Assembly (NCBI GenBank): GCA_021775735.1
Contig: JAJFHG010000004.1
Span: 1-64,000 of the forward strand
Source of the DNA: Hyphomicrobiaceae bacterium
GTDB lineage: Bacteria > Pseudomonadota > Alphaproteobacteria > Rhizobiales > Hyphomicrobiaceae
DNA length: 64,000 nt
Reading direction: 5' to 3'
Part shown: piece by piece, positions 43,306 to 52,256 of the stretch
How the letters are laid out: each line of letters starts with the position of its first letter
Position numbering within the stretch: the stretch's first letter is position 1
The notes under the pieces: model-generated
Databases searched by the model: none
What the model was told of the DNA's origin: nothing
Seen by the model: only the letters and a program-made list of their open reading frames with translations
Program-made: the position numbers and the translations under genes

Positions 43306-43986
43306 TCATCCAAGCGGAAGCTCTGTTGGTTGCTGCACCTCGGCAAAATCATTGCGCGGGTTGTTGAGTTGACGATTGACCGCGGTGATCTGGAGGGGCG
43401 GAGCTTTGGGAGCGTCCATCAACGGCATAATATCTATGCTCGAGCCTGATCTGCAATCAAGCCAGGTATCAAAATATTCCGGTTCAAGAATAAGCGGCAT
43501 ACGGTCATGAATAGATGACACCTCACCTGAAGCAGGGACGGTTAAAATGGCCATGGTTTCAAGTTCGCTTCCGTCCGCACCCAGCCAATGTTCGCAAATC
43601 CCCGCGAAGGCGGCCATCTTGCCATCCCTGCGGCAAACAAGATGGGGTTGCTTGTCGCCCTTGGGTCCGGTCCACTCATAAAAACCATCTGCTGGCACCA
43701 GACATCGACGATGACGCAACGGGGCGCGAAACGATGGCTTTTCCGCTGCGGTTTCAGCGCGGGCGTTGAAGAGCGTTGAGAATTTCTCCGGCTCCTTTGC
43801 CCAGGATGGAATGAGTCCCCAGCGCACCAATACAAAGGCACGATTGCCATGAATGTCATGGCGGACAATCGCAACCGGTTGTGTTGGTGCAATATTGTAG
43901 CGCGGCGGGAACATTTGGTCGCCAGAATACTGAAACCATGCCCGCACCTGTTCTGGTGGTGATGTCAGATAATAGCGCGAACACAT
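43306..43986 (-). CDS. SRAP family abasic-site protein (YedK/HMCES type)
   Basis: 226 residues. SRAP proteins form a covalent bond between Cys2 and abasic sites in single-stranded DNA and shield them during replication. Seen: the start M-C-S-R-Y with Cys2, YNIAPTQPVAIVRHD, VRWGLIPSWAKEPEKFSTLF, the NARAET motif, GFYEW with the catalytic Glu, and SSIHDRMPLIL with the catalytic His. All active residues are present. It stands alone, divergent from the TIGR02301 gene. SOS control is known for some members, but I see no clear operator. Confidence 0.95.
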   Translation of the reverse strand: MCSRYYLTSPPEQVRAWFQYSGDQMFPPRYNIAPTQPVAIVRHDIHGNRAFVLVRWGLIPSWAKEPEKFSTLFNARAETAAEKPSFRAPLRHRRCLVPADGFYEWTGPKGDKQPHLVCRRDGKMAAFAGICEHWLGADGSELETMAILTVPASGEVSSIHDRMPLILEPEYFDTWLDCRSGSSIDIMPLMDAPKAPPLQITAVNRQLNNPRNDFAEVQQPTELPLG

Positions 43987-44169
43987 GGGCCCTCAGAAGT
44001 CTTTGTCAACGTCGATACGAGGTGTACAACTAATCTTGAGGCTTCACGAGAGCACACGTGGTAAAAAAGATGTCTCGCGCCGTGTCTTGGCCTGGAATCG
44101 GTGTTAGAGGACCAGACGAAGGCGTGGCCCTAAGAGCCACAGTCTCTCTTTGGAGAATGAAGTCCCGCG

Positions 44170-44592
44170 ATGACGACCCGTCAAACCCCAATTTTGCGCG
44201 CCGGCCAGCGCAACATGCTGGCCATCCTGCTCATGGCAGGACTGCTCGTGGCAAGCTCCGGCGCTTGGCCAGCGTTTGGACAAGCTAAACAGACACGGCC
44301 TTATGACACACAGATCTTTCGCCTCGCCGAAATCTTAGGCGCGATTCATTATTTACGTGAGCTGTGTGATGCCAAGGAAGGTCAGCAATGGCGAGACCAA
44401 ATGAAGGGTCTGCTGACGGCAGAGGGGGCAACCGCGGTCCGCCGTGCGCGCCTGACGCGTTCGTTCAATAGTGGTTATCGCAGCTATTCCCGCACCTACG
44501 TCAACTGCACGCCATCGGCTAAATCCGCCATTTCAAAATTCCTGACAGAGGGCGTGGAAATCAGCGAGACATTGATGAAGGCCAAGCCTTAA
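44170..44592 (+). CDS. TIGR02301-type exported protein
   Basis: A 140-residue protein with a signal peptide (about residues 15-38, MLAILLMAGLLVASSGAWPA) and a helical mature part: RLAEILGAIHYLRELCDAKE, GQQWRDQMKGLL and RRARLTRSFNSGYRSYSRTY. The two cysteines (LRELCDA and YVNCTPSA) are spaced as in TIGR02301, a family found in Hyphomicrobiales with no known function. It probably acts in the periplasm. Nearest partner on the same strand is the small gene at 44886. Confidence 0.82.
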   Translation: MTTRQTPILRAGQRNMLAILLMAGLLVASSGAWPAFGQAKQTRPYDTQIFRLAEILGAIHYLRELCDAKEGQQWRDQMKGLLTAEGATAVRRARLTRSFNSGYRSYSRTYVNCTPSAKSAISKFLTEGVEISETLMKAKP

Positions 44593-44885
44593 CCAACCCA
44601 AACCTTGCCTCCCGTTCTATTCATCGTCTCATGCGATGGGTTTGTCCGAGACCAGGCCATCAGCATGCATTCGGAAACAGCGTGCGTAGCGCACGAGCGG
44701 CGCGGCGCAGTTTACTGTGAATGTGTCGAAAGGCTGTGCGAGCCTTATCCTCGTGATAGCTGTCAGTTGAAACAAAACTCTGGGTCCTTGTTAAAACGCG
44801 TCAAATCAGCCATTAGCACAACAGTTCAAGGCCGGGAAAAAATTCAACACACGCACATGGCATCATGTGTCACTGGGGATGTGAA
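44593..44885. other. Interval without a firm gene
   Basis: About 290 bases between the TIGR02301 gene and the small gene at 44886. An open frame at 44605-44937 runs across it but has no family look and overlaps the next gene out of phase. Nothing else seen. Confidence 0.35.
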
Positions 44886-45131
44886 ATGGAAAGTTTTCAG
44901 AACAACGACAACAACGATCCGAGCATACGCGCGCTGAGTCTGATTCTTGCAGCCTGGGATGAAGGAGCAGAAAGCGGTGTCTCAGCGGAAAAAATGGCTT
45001 ACGCCGCGTTATTCACAGCATTGACGGACCTGGTCAATCTTTATGGAGAAGACGCTGTCATAAAATTGACCCGTGGGTTGGAAAAGCGCGTTTGCTCAGG
45101 TGAATTTACGTTAGAACGCACGTTACAGTAG
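44886..45131 (+). CDS. Small hypothetical protein
   Basis: 81 residues, acidic and helical: SIRALSLILAAWDEGAESGV, SAEKMAYAALFTALTDLVNL, YGEDAVIKLTRGLEKRVCSG. No signal peptide or membrane segment, so it is likely cytosolic. The composition and even hydrophobic pattern suggest a real folded protein of two or three helices. GGGGATGTG precedes the ATG as a weak ribosome site. I know no family name. The gene is convergent with the LysE gene. Confidence 0.5.
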   Translation: MESFQNNDNNDPSIRALSLILAAWDEGAESGVSAEKMAYAALFTALTDLVNLYGEDAVIKLTRGLEKRVCSGEFTLERTLQ

Positions 45132-45161
45132 CTGTCACGCGAAGCGCACGACGGGACAAGC

Positions 45162-45189
45162 GAATTTAATTCCAGGAATTTAATTCCAG
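45162..45189. repeat. 14-base tandem duplication at the LysE gene end
   Basis: GAATTTAATTCCAG occurs twice in direct tandem, and the second copy covers the LysE stop codon. The duplication leaves the coding end unchanged. Confidence 0.8.
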
Positions 45190-45851
45190 AACGTATAGTC
45201 GACGCCGTGTGCGCCTGTGATCAATACCGCACCGAATAAAACCAGCAACAACCCACCCACACGATTGATGACACCAAGGCTCTCAATATCAATTCGGTGA
45301 CGGTATTTGGCAATGAAATTTGACAACATCACCCACCAAGCGATGCTGCCGCCCATAATTGCAGCCACCATCAGCAGGGCTTCGAGATAGTTCGTCACCT
45401 TTACAAATGAGCTGACTCCACCAAAAATTGCGAACAGTCCCAACACGGCACCAGGATTGGTGATGGTCAGAAAAAATGTTTGCGGAATATCCCAAACAAA
45501 ATCTTTGAGTGTCTCAGGACGTACATCTTCAGAACCAACCGTCTCAAAGTGTGGCGCTGTGTAATAGAGCTTCAAACCAAATAGAATGAGCGCCAGACCG
45601 CCCACATTCTGAATGGCATAGCGGTAGTGCTCAACAGCCCCTGTGATGGCACCAACTCCAAGGGATGCAAACAAAGCAATCAGGCCATCTCCCATGACCG
45701 CACCCAAGCCGGCCGCGATGCCGCCCCAAAAGCCACGTTCAATTGCCCGTTGAATGCACAAAACGTTGACCGGGCCAACAGGAGCAGCCACAAGTACACC
45801 GATGACAAGGCCAACGGGTATAATTAGGGGATTTGGAATAAAATCCATCAA
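45180..45851 (-). CDS. LysE-family exporter
   Basis: 223 residues with six hydrophobic segments. The start has the family mark IPVGLVIGVLVAAPVGPVNV followed by LCIQRAIERGFWGGIAAGLG and AVMGDGLIALFASLG; LTITNPGAVLGLFAIFGG is the usual N-P motif in the middle. LysE proteins export amino acids or similar small molecules, driven by the proton gradient. The cargo cannot be set from sequence. It faces the small gene at 44886 at its 3' end and diverges from the gene at 45936. Confidence 0.88.
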   Translation of the reverse strand: MMDFIPNPLIIPVGLVIGVLVAAPVGPVNVLCIQRAIERGFWGGIAAGLGAVMGDGLIALFASLGVGAITGAVEHYRYAIQNVGGLALILFGLKLYYTAPHFETVGSEDVRPETLKDFVWDIPQTFFLTITNPGAVLGLFAIFGGVSSFVKVTNYLEALLMVAAIMGGSIAWWVMLSNFIAKYRHRIDIESLGVINRVGGLLLVLFGAVLITGAHGVDYTFWN

Positions 45852-45935
45852 GACTGCTTATTTAACTCCCGTCATCTGGGCCATGAGAGTGCCCAACATC
45901 AACCACCACGCACAAGTTACGGGGAGACACCATTC

Positions 45936-46679
45936 ATGCTGCTTTGGCTAAGTACACCCACCCTGCTTTGGTCAGGGCACAACCTGAAAGCAGGACCGCT
46001 TAGAAATCAATTCCGCCAAGCTGCGTCATGTCGACCAAACCGCATATTGTCGATTCTACTCGTACTGATGATGGCTGGAATTGTCCAATTTGCGTTTAGC
46101 AAAGACGGATTTGCCGAAGACAAATCCGCACAAGCCAGAACAGAAACAAAACCTAACCCCATCACAGACGCTAAAGCAGCTATTGGACCTGATGGCAATT
46201 CTGGAGTCAAAACTGAGGGGACATTCATACCCCTGCCCAAGAATGTTGCATACATGCGTGATGCTCTGTTGGCGGCAACCCAATCAGCAAAAATTGAGGA
46301 ACTGCGCACGCCCTATGAGTGGAATGAGTTGCCACCTACCATTTCAGATGAGAAGATTGACGACCCGATCGCCTACTGGAAGCGAATATCTCGTGATCAG
46401 CAAGGGCTCGAAATCCTTCTCATTATCGACAAACTTCTGAAACTGCCGCCGACCAAGTTGAACGTTGGAAGTGACGTTGAAAATAGTGCGCTCTATGTAT
46501 GGCCGTATCTGTCAGAACTCGATCTCTCTAATTTGACCCCAAGGCAAGAGTTTGAGCTGCGCACGCTTGTGCCTCCGAAAGACGCCCGTAAAATTATGGA
46601 TTCAAAAAAATGGACATGGTGGCGTCTCGCCATTGGCGCCGATGGCACATGGCACTCATTCATGAAACATGATCGCTAG
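45936..46679 (+). CDS. Membrane-anchored protein, unknown, WTWWRLAIGADG block
   Basis: 247 residues that I cannot assign. One hydrophobic segment lies at about residues 37-53 (ILSILLVLMMAGIVQFAF), which would anchor or export the rest. The mature part has well-defined blocks that look conserved: RTPYEWNELPPTISDEKIDD, DVENSALYVWPYLSELDLSN, LTPRQEFELRTLVPPKDARK and WTWWRLAIGADGTWHSFMKH. Aromatics and charged pairs suggest a compact folded domain outside the membrane. I recall similar proteins in Hyphomicrobiales of unknown role. It is followed by an L,D-transpeptidase gene after 255 bases, which hints at the cell wall, but the link is weak. Confidence 0.6.
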   Translation: MLLWLSTPTLLWSGHNLKAGPLRNQFRQAASCRPNRILSILLVLMMAGIVQFAFSKDGFAEDKSAQARTETKPNPITDAKAAIGPDGNSGVKTEGTFIPLPKNVAYMRDALLAATQSAKIEELRTPYEWNELPPTISDEKIDDPIAYWKRISRDQQGLEILLIIDKLLKLPPTKLNVGSDVENSALYVWPYLSELDLSNLTPRQEFELRTLVPPKDARKIMDSKKWTWWRLAIGADGTWHSFMKHDR

Positions 46680-46934
46680 GCTGACGGACAACACCCGGCC
46701 CACATTGAAATTCACCGCACTCGACCTGCCTTGAATGCGGCGCACAAACGTACGCAGACGCACAATCCCTGATAGCTTAACCATAACTTTCAGGACAAAG
46801 TGATTTGCAAAATCGGTGGGGCTGTTAGGGTTCCAGAGGCAATTCACTTTTGCTAGGATTTGAAGGTGTGCAAGTGATTGCATCGAATTTGACAATCAAA
46901 ATAGGCACTAAGACTACCCCAGGGGTTCGAAGTA

Positions 46935-47798
46935 ATGAGTTTGTATCGCGTTGTAGCGCTATGTTGCGCCGTGTTTGCCGTTTTTTCGCTGGTCAATAGT
47001 TCTGTTAAGCCGGCAGAGGCCCAGGGTTTGACCCGCTATGGCATGTGGGGCAACAACATCAAGAGGCGGCACTCTTCTCCAAAAAAATACCAACTCCCAC
47101 CCGGACAAATTTTTGGTGATCCGCAAAAACTAGGAGCCAATCCAGCCCTGGCGCGCGGCGTGATCACGAACGGTCGCAAACCGCACAAACCGATTGCGCT
47201 TGCAGAAGGTGGCGCACGACCAAATATAAAGCCCAAGCATCCACGTATGGTCGCTTTTAAAAGCGACGTCTACAAACCTGGCGACGTCGTAATCGATACC
47301 AAGCGGCGCAAACTCTTCCTACTTCTGGCAAACGAAGGCCATGCCCTTGTTTACCCAATTGCCGTTGGCAAACGCGGCTACACCTGGACTGGTGTCGAAA
47401 AAGTCACCCACGTACAGGACTGGCCAGACTGGTATCCACCCGAAGAAATGCGTGAGCGCAGTCCGCGCCTGCCGCTAAAAATGACGGGTGGTATCAAAAA
47501 TCCGCTTGGTGCCAAAGCCATTTACCTCGGCAAAACACTCTACCGAATCCATGGCACCAACGCCCGCTGGACCATTGGTCAGGCCTCTTCGTCTGGTTGC
47601 TTCCGCATGCACAACGCACATGTTGTGCATCTGGCGAAATTAATCGACAAGAACACTACCGTCCATGTTCTGGACCGCCTGCCACGTGGTGTCGTTGCCT
47701 ATGAAAAGAAGACCTGGAAGAAGAAAAAGCGGTGGCGCAAAAAACGTAGACGCAGCAAACGGCGGCGAATTTCGGTATATGCCGCGCCGCAAATTTAA
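46935..47798 (+). CDS. L,D-transpeptidase (YkuD type)
   Basis: L,D-transpeptidases crosslink peptidoglycan stem peptides or attach proteins to them in the periplasm. The 287-residue protein has a signal peptide (about 1-29, ending AEA), then a YkuD domain with VVIDTKRRKLFLLLANEGHA, YRIHGTNARWTIGQASSSG and the catalytic Cys in SSGCFRMHN (about residue 222). The last 30 residues are very basic (KKKKRWRKKRRRSKRRR), perhaps to bind wall polymers. It is convergent with the dihydroorotase gene. Confidence 0.93.
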   Translation: MSLYRVVALCCAVFAVFSLVNSSVKPAEAQGLTRYGMWGNNIKRRHSSPKKYQLPPGQIFGDPQKLGANPALARGVITNGRKPHKPIALAEGGARPNIKPKHPRMVAFKSDVYKPGDVVIDTKRRKLFLLLANEGHALVYPIAVGKRGYTWTGVEKVTHVQDWPDWYPPEEMRERSPRLPLKMTGGIKNPLGAKAIYLGKTLYRIHGTNARWTIGQASSSGCFRMHNAHVVHLAKLIDKNTTVHVLDRLPRGVVAYEKKTWKKKKRWRKKRRRSKRRRISVYAAPQI

Positions 47799-47818
47799 GT
47801 TCCATCTAAGCGGGCGGA

Positions 47819-49162
47819 CTAAGCCGACGCTGGTGTGCTGCCTTCATAAAAGTGCACCGCTTCGCCTGTCGCAGAATTTGGAAGGTCGCCCTCCCACATC
47901 ACCGTCTCACCGCGCAACAACGTACCAACCGGCCAGCCCTGCACGTCTCGACCATCGTACGGTGTCCAGCCGCAACGACTTTCAATCCACTCGTTACGGA
48001 TTGTCATACGTTTGTTCATGTCGACAATCGTAAAATCGGCATCATATCCGGTTGCAATCCGACCCTTGCCGACAATACCAAACAGACGCCCTGGGCCGTG
48101 GCTGGTGAGGTCAACAAAACGCTCTAACGAAAGCCGCCCAGCGTTGACATGGTCCAACATGATGGGCACCAACGTTTGCACGCCGGTCATTCCGGAGTGA
48201 GAAGCAGGGTAAGCAACATCTTTTTCTGCACGTGTGTGTGGCGCGTGGTCAGATCCCAATACATCGACCACACCCAGATGAAGGCCCTGCCAAATGCCGT
48301 CATTATGCGCTTGGTCTCGAACAGGCGGATTCATTTGCACATATGTGCCTAGCTCAGAGTAGCACTTGGGACCAACAAGGGTCAGATGATGTGGCGTCAC
48401 CTCAACGCTGGCCCACTGTTTGTGGTCCGCCAGAAAGCGCATTTCGTCAGCCGTCGAGATATGCAGCACATGGATGCGCTTGCGGTATTTTTCAGCCATC
48501 CCCACAAGGCGCTTGGTGGCCATCAATGCAGCTTCCACATCGCGCCAAACCGGATGTGAAGAGGGGTCACCAGCAATACGGAGCTCTTTGCGCGCATTGA
48601 GACGGTCTTCATCTTCAGCATGAAAAGCTGCGCGACGGGATAGCTTGGCAACGATGGCATCTAAAGACTCTGCGTCATCAACAAGCAGATTCCCTGTCGA
48701 TGACCCCATAAATACTTTAATCCCAGCAGAAGCGGGCAGCCGCTCCAGCATTGGAATGTCATTGATGTTTTCGCGTGTGCCACCAACATAAAAGGCAAAG
48801 TCGCAAAACATGCGGTGCGTGGCCCGGCTGACTTTATCGGCCAACGTCGCTTCTGTTGTGGTCAACGGCACGGTGTTTGGCATTTCGAAAACCGCCGTGA
48901 CGCCACCCATCACCGCAGCACGACTGCCGGTTTCCAAATCTTCTTTGTGGTCAAGCCCAGGCTCACGAAAATGTACCTGACTGTCAATCACGCCAGGCAG
49001 TATGTGCAAGCCAGTACAATCACGCACCTCGCCTGCACTGGACATGGCCAAATCGCCAATTGCAGCAATGCGGCCAGCGCGAACGCCGATATCACGCAGC
49101 CCAATCCCATCATGATTGACAACCGTGCCACCTTTTAAGATGAGATCATATGTATCTGACAT
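47819..49162 (-). CDS. pyrC: Dihydroorotase
   Basis: 447 residues of the amidohydrolase family, converting carbamoyl aspartate to dihydroorotate in pyrimidine synthesis. Seen: the metal motif VIDSQVHFREPGLDHKED, EMPNTVPLTTTEATLADKVS, HISTADEMRFL, VEVTPHHLTL and DVLGSDHAPHTRAEKDV. This is the class I type, nearest to dihydroorotase but related to allantoinase (AllB); H-F-R-E-P-G favours dihydroorotase. The ATG at 49162 fits; a GTG/ATG at 49180 would add six residues. It lies alone, divergent from the ygfZ gene. Confidence 0.88.
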   Translation of the reverse strand: MSDTYDLILKGGTVVNHDGIGLRDIGVRAGRIAAIGDLAMSSAGEVRDCTGLHILPGVIDSQVHFREPGLDHKEDLETGSRAAVMGGVTAVFEMPNTVPLTTTEATLADKVSRATHRMFCDFAFYVGGTRENINDIPMLERLPASAGIKVFMGSSTGNLLVDDAESLDAIVAKLSRRAAFHAEDEDRLNARKELRIAGDPSSHPVWRDVEAALMATKRLVGMAEKYRKRIHVLHISTADEMRFLADHKQWASVEVTPHHLTLVGPKCYSELGTYVQMNPPVRDQAHNDGIWQGLHLGVVDVLGSDHAPHTRAEKDVAYPASHSGMTGVQTLVPIMLDHVNAGRLSLERFVDLTSHGPGRLFGIVGKGRIATGYDADFTIVDMNKRMTIRNEWIESRCGWTPYDGRDVQGWPVGTLLRGETVMWEGDLPNSATGEAVHFYEGSTPASA

Positions 49163-49283
49163 GTGTTTTGGCCTGTTCAAAATTTCGTCTGCTGACTTGA
49201 AGCGTTTCCATGATACGCAACATAGGTCGAGTCAACTGCTTCGCGAGTTTGAGCGCGCCGTTTCCACCTGAAAGACGACCAAC

Positions 49284-50138
49284 ATGCCAAAATTACAGAC
49301 TGCAGAGCTTGAAGACCGCGGCGTGGTCAACGTGAAAGGCGCAGACGCACACAAGTTACTGCAGGGCTTGATTACCAACGATCTTGATCGAATTGAACCG
49401 GGTGCTGCACTCTTTGCTGGCCTCCTGACACCGCAGGGAAAGATTCTATTTGATTTTTTTGTGGTGCCTGTCGAGGGCGGATATCTTATTGACGTTGCCA
49501 AAGACCACGTTCCTGCGTTTATCAAACGGCTGATGCTTTACCGCTTGCGGGCAGACGTCACCGTCGATGACGTGAGCGCTGAGGTTAAAGTCCTGGCGTC
49601 TTGGGGCGGCCCGCAGAGTGAGCAAAAAACTCTAGATGTGATCGCTACGGTCAGGGACCCGCGACATCCCGATCTCGGTGCACGTCGTCTCCTCGCCCGA
49701 GATAACGTCACCTCTACGACATCACCCAGCGCCGACTATCATGCCCATCGGATTCAACTTGGCGTTCCAGATGGCGGGCATGACTACGTGTTTTCTGACA
49801 CCTATCCGCACGAAGCCTCATATGATGATCTCAACGGCGTCTCCTTCACGAAAGGCTGTTTTATCGGCCAAGAAGTCGTCAGTCGTATGGAACATCGTAA
49901 CGCAACAAAAAAACGCATCGTGAAGGTTGTAGGTGATGGATCGTTGCCTGAGGCGGGCACAGAAATTTCAGCGGGCACTATTTCACTCGGCCGCCTTGGA
50001 TCACGTGATGGCAACACAGGCCTCGCTCTTATTCGTGTTGACCGAATGAAAGATGTGACCAAACAAAATACATCACTTAGGGCCGACGGTATTAAACTGA
50101 AGATAAGCAAACCCGATTGGGCAGATTTTGAGTTCTAA
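49284..50138 (+). CDS. ygfZ: YgfZ-type folate-binding iron-sulphur cluster protein
   Basis: YgfZ/CAF17 proteins bind tetrahydrofolate and help some iron-sulphur enzymes mature. The 284-residue protein has the GcvT-like fold and the signature GVSFTKGCFIGQEVVSRMEH (K-G-C-F-x-G-Q-E), plus VVNVKGADAHKLLQGLITND near the start. Length fits the family. Its stop TAA shares one base with the ATG of tag in TAATG, so they are coupled. It opens a run of tag, an HD hydrolase and a phosphatase-like gene. Confidence 0.92.
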   Translation: MPKLQTAELEDRGVVNVKGADAHKLLQGLITNDLDRIEPGAALFAGLLTPQGKILFDFFVVPVEGGYLIDVAKDHVPAFIKRLMLYRLRADVTVDDVSAEVKVLASWGGPQSEQKTLDVIATVRDPRHPDLGARRLLARDNVTSTTSPSADYHAHRIQLGVPDGGHDYVFSDTYPHEASYDDLNGVSFTKGCFIGQEVVSRMEHRNATKKRIVKVVGDGSLPEAGTEISAGTISLGRLGSRDGNTGLALIRVDRMKDVTKQNTSLRADGIKLKISKPDWADFEF

Positions 50139-50779
50139 TGGCTGATCAGAAATCAAAACGCTGTCCTTGGCCAGGCATTGAAGACGAAGAGTACACGCTC
50201 TACCACGATACCGAATGGGGCGTGCCAATGACGGATGATCAAAAACTCTTTGAAAAGCTTGTTTTAGAAGGCTTTCAGGCTGGCTTGTCGTGGCTGACGA
50301 TATTGAGGAAACGCAAAAATTTCCGCAAAGCCTTCCATAATTTTGACGCCAAACGCATCGCCGGTTATGGCACACAGGACATTACGCGATTGATGGCAGA
50401 CACCGGCATCGTGCGCAACAAGTTGAAGATTGAAGCCACGATCGCTAACGCAAAAGCCCTTCTGATCCTGCAGAGCGAGATATCGCTCACCGAGTTTCTT
50501 TGGTGCTTTTCCGATGACTTTCCCGCGACCAACCAATTTTCTAACTTCTCTGATGTTCCTGCTGAAACTGCAACATCAAAAGCACTTGCAAAAGAACTCA
50601 AAACGCGCGGATTTCGATTTGTTGGCCCAACAACGATGTACGCATTCATGCAGTCTGTTGGTCTCGTCAATGACCATTTAACGACCTGCCCGCGCCACAA
50701 ACCTTGCGCTCAAGCTCAAAAAAGGCTTTCAGGAATACTGAGAAAAAAAGCTACTACAAAAAAGTCAAAACGGACATGA
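50138..50779 (+). CDS. tag: DNA-3-methyladenine glycosylase I
   Basis: Tag cuts N3-methyladenine from DNA to start base-excision repair. The 213-residue protein has the zinc and binding residues in order: RCPW (C9), TLYHDTEWGVP (H23), the long helix EGFQAGLSWLTILRKRKNFR and NDHLTTCPRH near residue 190. All four zinc ligands of the family are seen. It overlaps ygfZ by one base and the HD gene by four (ATGA), and is translated between them. Confidence 0.94.
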   Translation: MADQKSKRCPWPGIEDEEYTLYHDTEWGVPMTDDQKLFEKLVLEGFQAGLSWLTILRKRKNFRKAFHNFDAKRIAGYGTQDITRLMADTGIVRNKLKIEATIANAKALLILQSEISLTEFLWCFSDDFPATNQFSNFSDVPAETATSKALAKELKTRGFRFVGPTTMYAFMQSVGLVNDHLTTCPRHKPCAQAQKRLSGILRKKATTKKSKRT

Positions 50780-51399
50780 CAACAGATACTTCATCGCGTG
50801 CTTGGCAACGTATGCTGTCCGGGCGTCGGCTCGACCTTCTCAATCCTTCGCCTGAGGATATTGAGATTGAAGATATTGCTCACGGACTTGCGCGTGTTGC
50901 ACGCTGGAATGGGCAAACAGTGGGCCAGCATGCATTCTCTGTCGCACAACATGTTGTTGAAGTGGAACGCATCGCGTCTGCAGAAAACTCCGACTGGCCC
51001 GCCCGCTGGCGCATGGCAGCGCTGCTGCATGACAGCGCGGAATATGTCATTGGCGATTTAATCAGCCCGTTTAAGAATGCGATCGGTCTTGATTATCGCA
51101 ACTTTGAAAACAATCTGCTCAAAGCCATTTACACCCGCTTTGCTATTCCAACTGAAATACCAGATCACGTCACATCTGAGATTAAGCGCGCAGACAGCAT
51201 CTCCGCCTATATTGAGGCCACACAACTTGCCGGATTTTCTACCGAAGAAGCAACGCGTTTTTTTGGTGCACCAAGCTTATGCGCAGTGCAACAAACTGAA
51301 CGGCTCAGCCGCCTTATCGCTTGGCCGACAGATACCGCACAGCAACATTTCATTGCACGTTTTCGTGAATTGGAACAAGAAATCGAGCAATCGCCTTGA
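50776..51399 (+). CDS. HD-domain hydrolase (YfbR-like)
   Basis: 207 residues from the ATG at 50776, which overlaps the tag stop. The metal-binding HD pattern is clear: QHAFSVAQHVVEVERI with the first His, then LLHDSAEYVIGDLISPFK with His-Asp. A later RADSISAYIEATQL gives the distal Asp. Related enzymes remove phosphate from deoxynucleotides (YfbR) or act as phosphohydrolases. The substrate is not set. It is coupled to ygfZ and tag. Confidence 0.85.
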   Translation: MTTDTSSRAWQRMLSGRRLDLLNPSPEDIEIEDIAHGLARVARWNGQTVGQHAFSVAQHVVEVERIASAENSDWPARWRMAALLHDSAEYVIGDLISPFKNAIGLDYRNFENNLLKAIYTRFAIPTEIPDHVTSEIKRADSISAYIEATQLAGFSTEEATRFFGAPSLCAVQQTERLSRLIAWPTDTAQQHFIARFRELEQEIEQSP

Positions 51400-51477
51400 A
51401 TTTGCCGCGCCCCACTACCACTTGAACCCAACAAGCGCATCACGCGACAATGATAAGAAGAAGTTCAGTGGGGTAGG

Positions 51478-52167
51478 ATGATGCATTCTGATCGAAAATC
51501 ATTGGCGAATGAAAAATCTGATGCCAACGACTTGCCTGTACTAGATCAATCTTCGCACAACCAAAAGCATCTGGTTGTCTGCTCACTTGCAGCCGTGTCT
51601 GAGATGGTCGCGGCTACAAAGGCCTCAGCATTGATTTCGGTACTGCACCCTGAACTCATTCCTGATACACCAAAAACCATTGCACCAGATCAGCATTTCA
51701 AACTTGCAATTGATGATATTGAAGCACCCCATGAAGGGCTCCAACATGCCGAGCTAAAACACATTGATGCGCTTTGTCAGTTTGCAGATACATGGCACGC
51801 TAAAACAACAAATCATGAAACAAGTTCAGATTTGACGTGCGATACATCGCAAGGTTCACTCATCGTACATTGCTATGCAGGCATTTCACGCTCCACTGCT
51901 GCAGCCTTCGTGGTGCTGTGTGCTCTCAACCCTAAAGTTGATGAGCTTACGATTGCAAAATATATGCGAAATTGCTCAGCAACTGCAGCACCCAATCGGC
52001 TGATTGTCAGCCTCGGTGATGAAGTTCTTGGTCGAAAGGGCCGGATGACCAAAGCGATTCGTTCCATCGATCGCTCACTATCATACGAACCCACGCATCC
52101 GTTCGCGCTCCAAACAAAATTAGAACACACTCGAAAAAGCCTATTTACCGGCTCTAAAGCTGCATAG
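51478..52167 (+). CDS. Tyrosine-phosphatase-like protein
   Basis: 229 residues with a dual-specificity/tyrosine phosphatase signature IVHCYAGISRSTAAAFV, fitting H-C-x5-R-S. The N-terminal part (VVCSLAAVSEMVAATKASAL to about residue 110) holds the general core, with FKLAIDDIEAPHEGL in the place of the usual acid loop. A long tail (KAIRSIDRSLSYEPTHPFAL) follows. It may act on proteins or small phosphates. GGGGTAGG precedes two adjacent ATGs; either could start. It follows the HD gene by 78 bases. Confidence 0.8.
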   Translation: MMHSDRKSLANEKSDANDLPVLDQSSHNQKHLVVCSLAAVSEMVAATKASALISVLHPELIPDTPKTIAPDQHFKLAIDDIEAPHEGLQHAELKHIDALCQFADTWHAKTTNHETSSDLTCDTSQGSLIVHCYAGISRSTAAAFVVLCALNPKVDELTIAKYMRNCSATAAPNRLIVSLGDEVLGRKGRMTKAIRSIDRSLSYEPTHPFALQTKLEHTRKSLFTGSKAA

Positions 52168-52227
52168 AAGGTCTTTTTTCTTATTTTAGCAAATCTATTG
52201 TTCCGAAAAACGCCATTATCGCGAATT

Positions 52228-52250
52228 AGCTCCTCCTTAACGAGGGAGCT
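52228..52250 (+). promoter_or_regulatory. Hairpin that covers the nadQ ribosome site
   Basis: AGCTCC (52228-52233) and GGAGCT (52245-52250) pair, extended by TC/GA with one bulged G. The 3' arm contains GGGAG, the ribosome site eight bases before the nadQ ATG. Folding would lower nadQ translation. Role inferred. Confidence 0.5.
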
Positions 52251-52256
52251 GAAACC

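Noticed and set aside
44605-44937. Plus-strand frame between two small genes
   Set aside because: No family look, low-complexity end, and overlap with the better frame at 44886.
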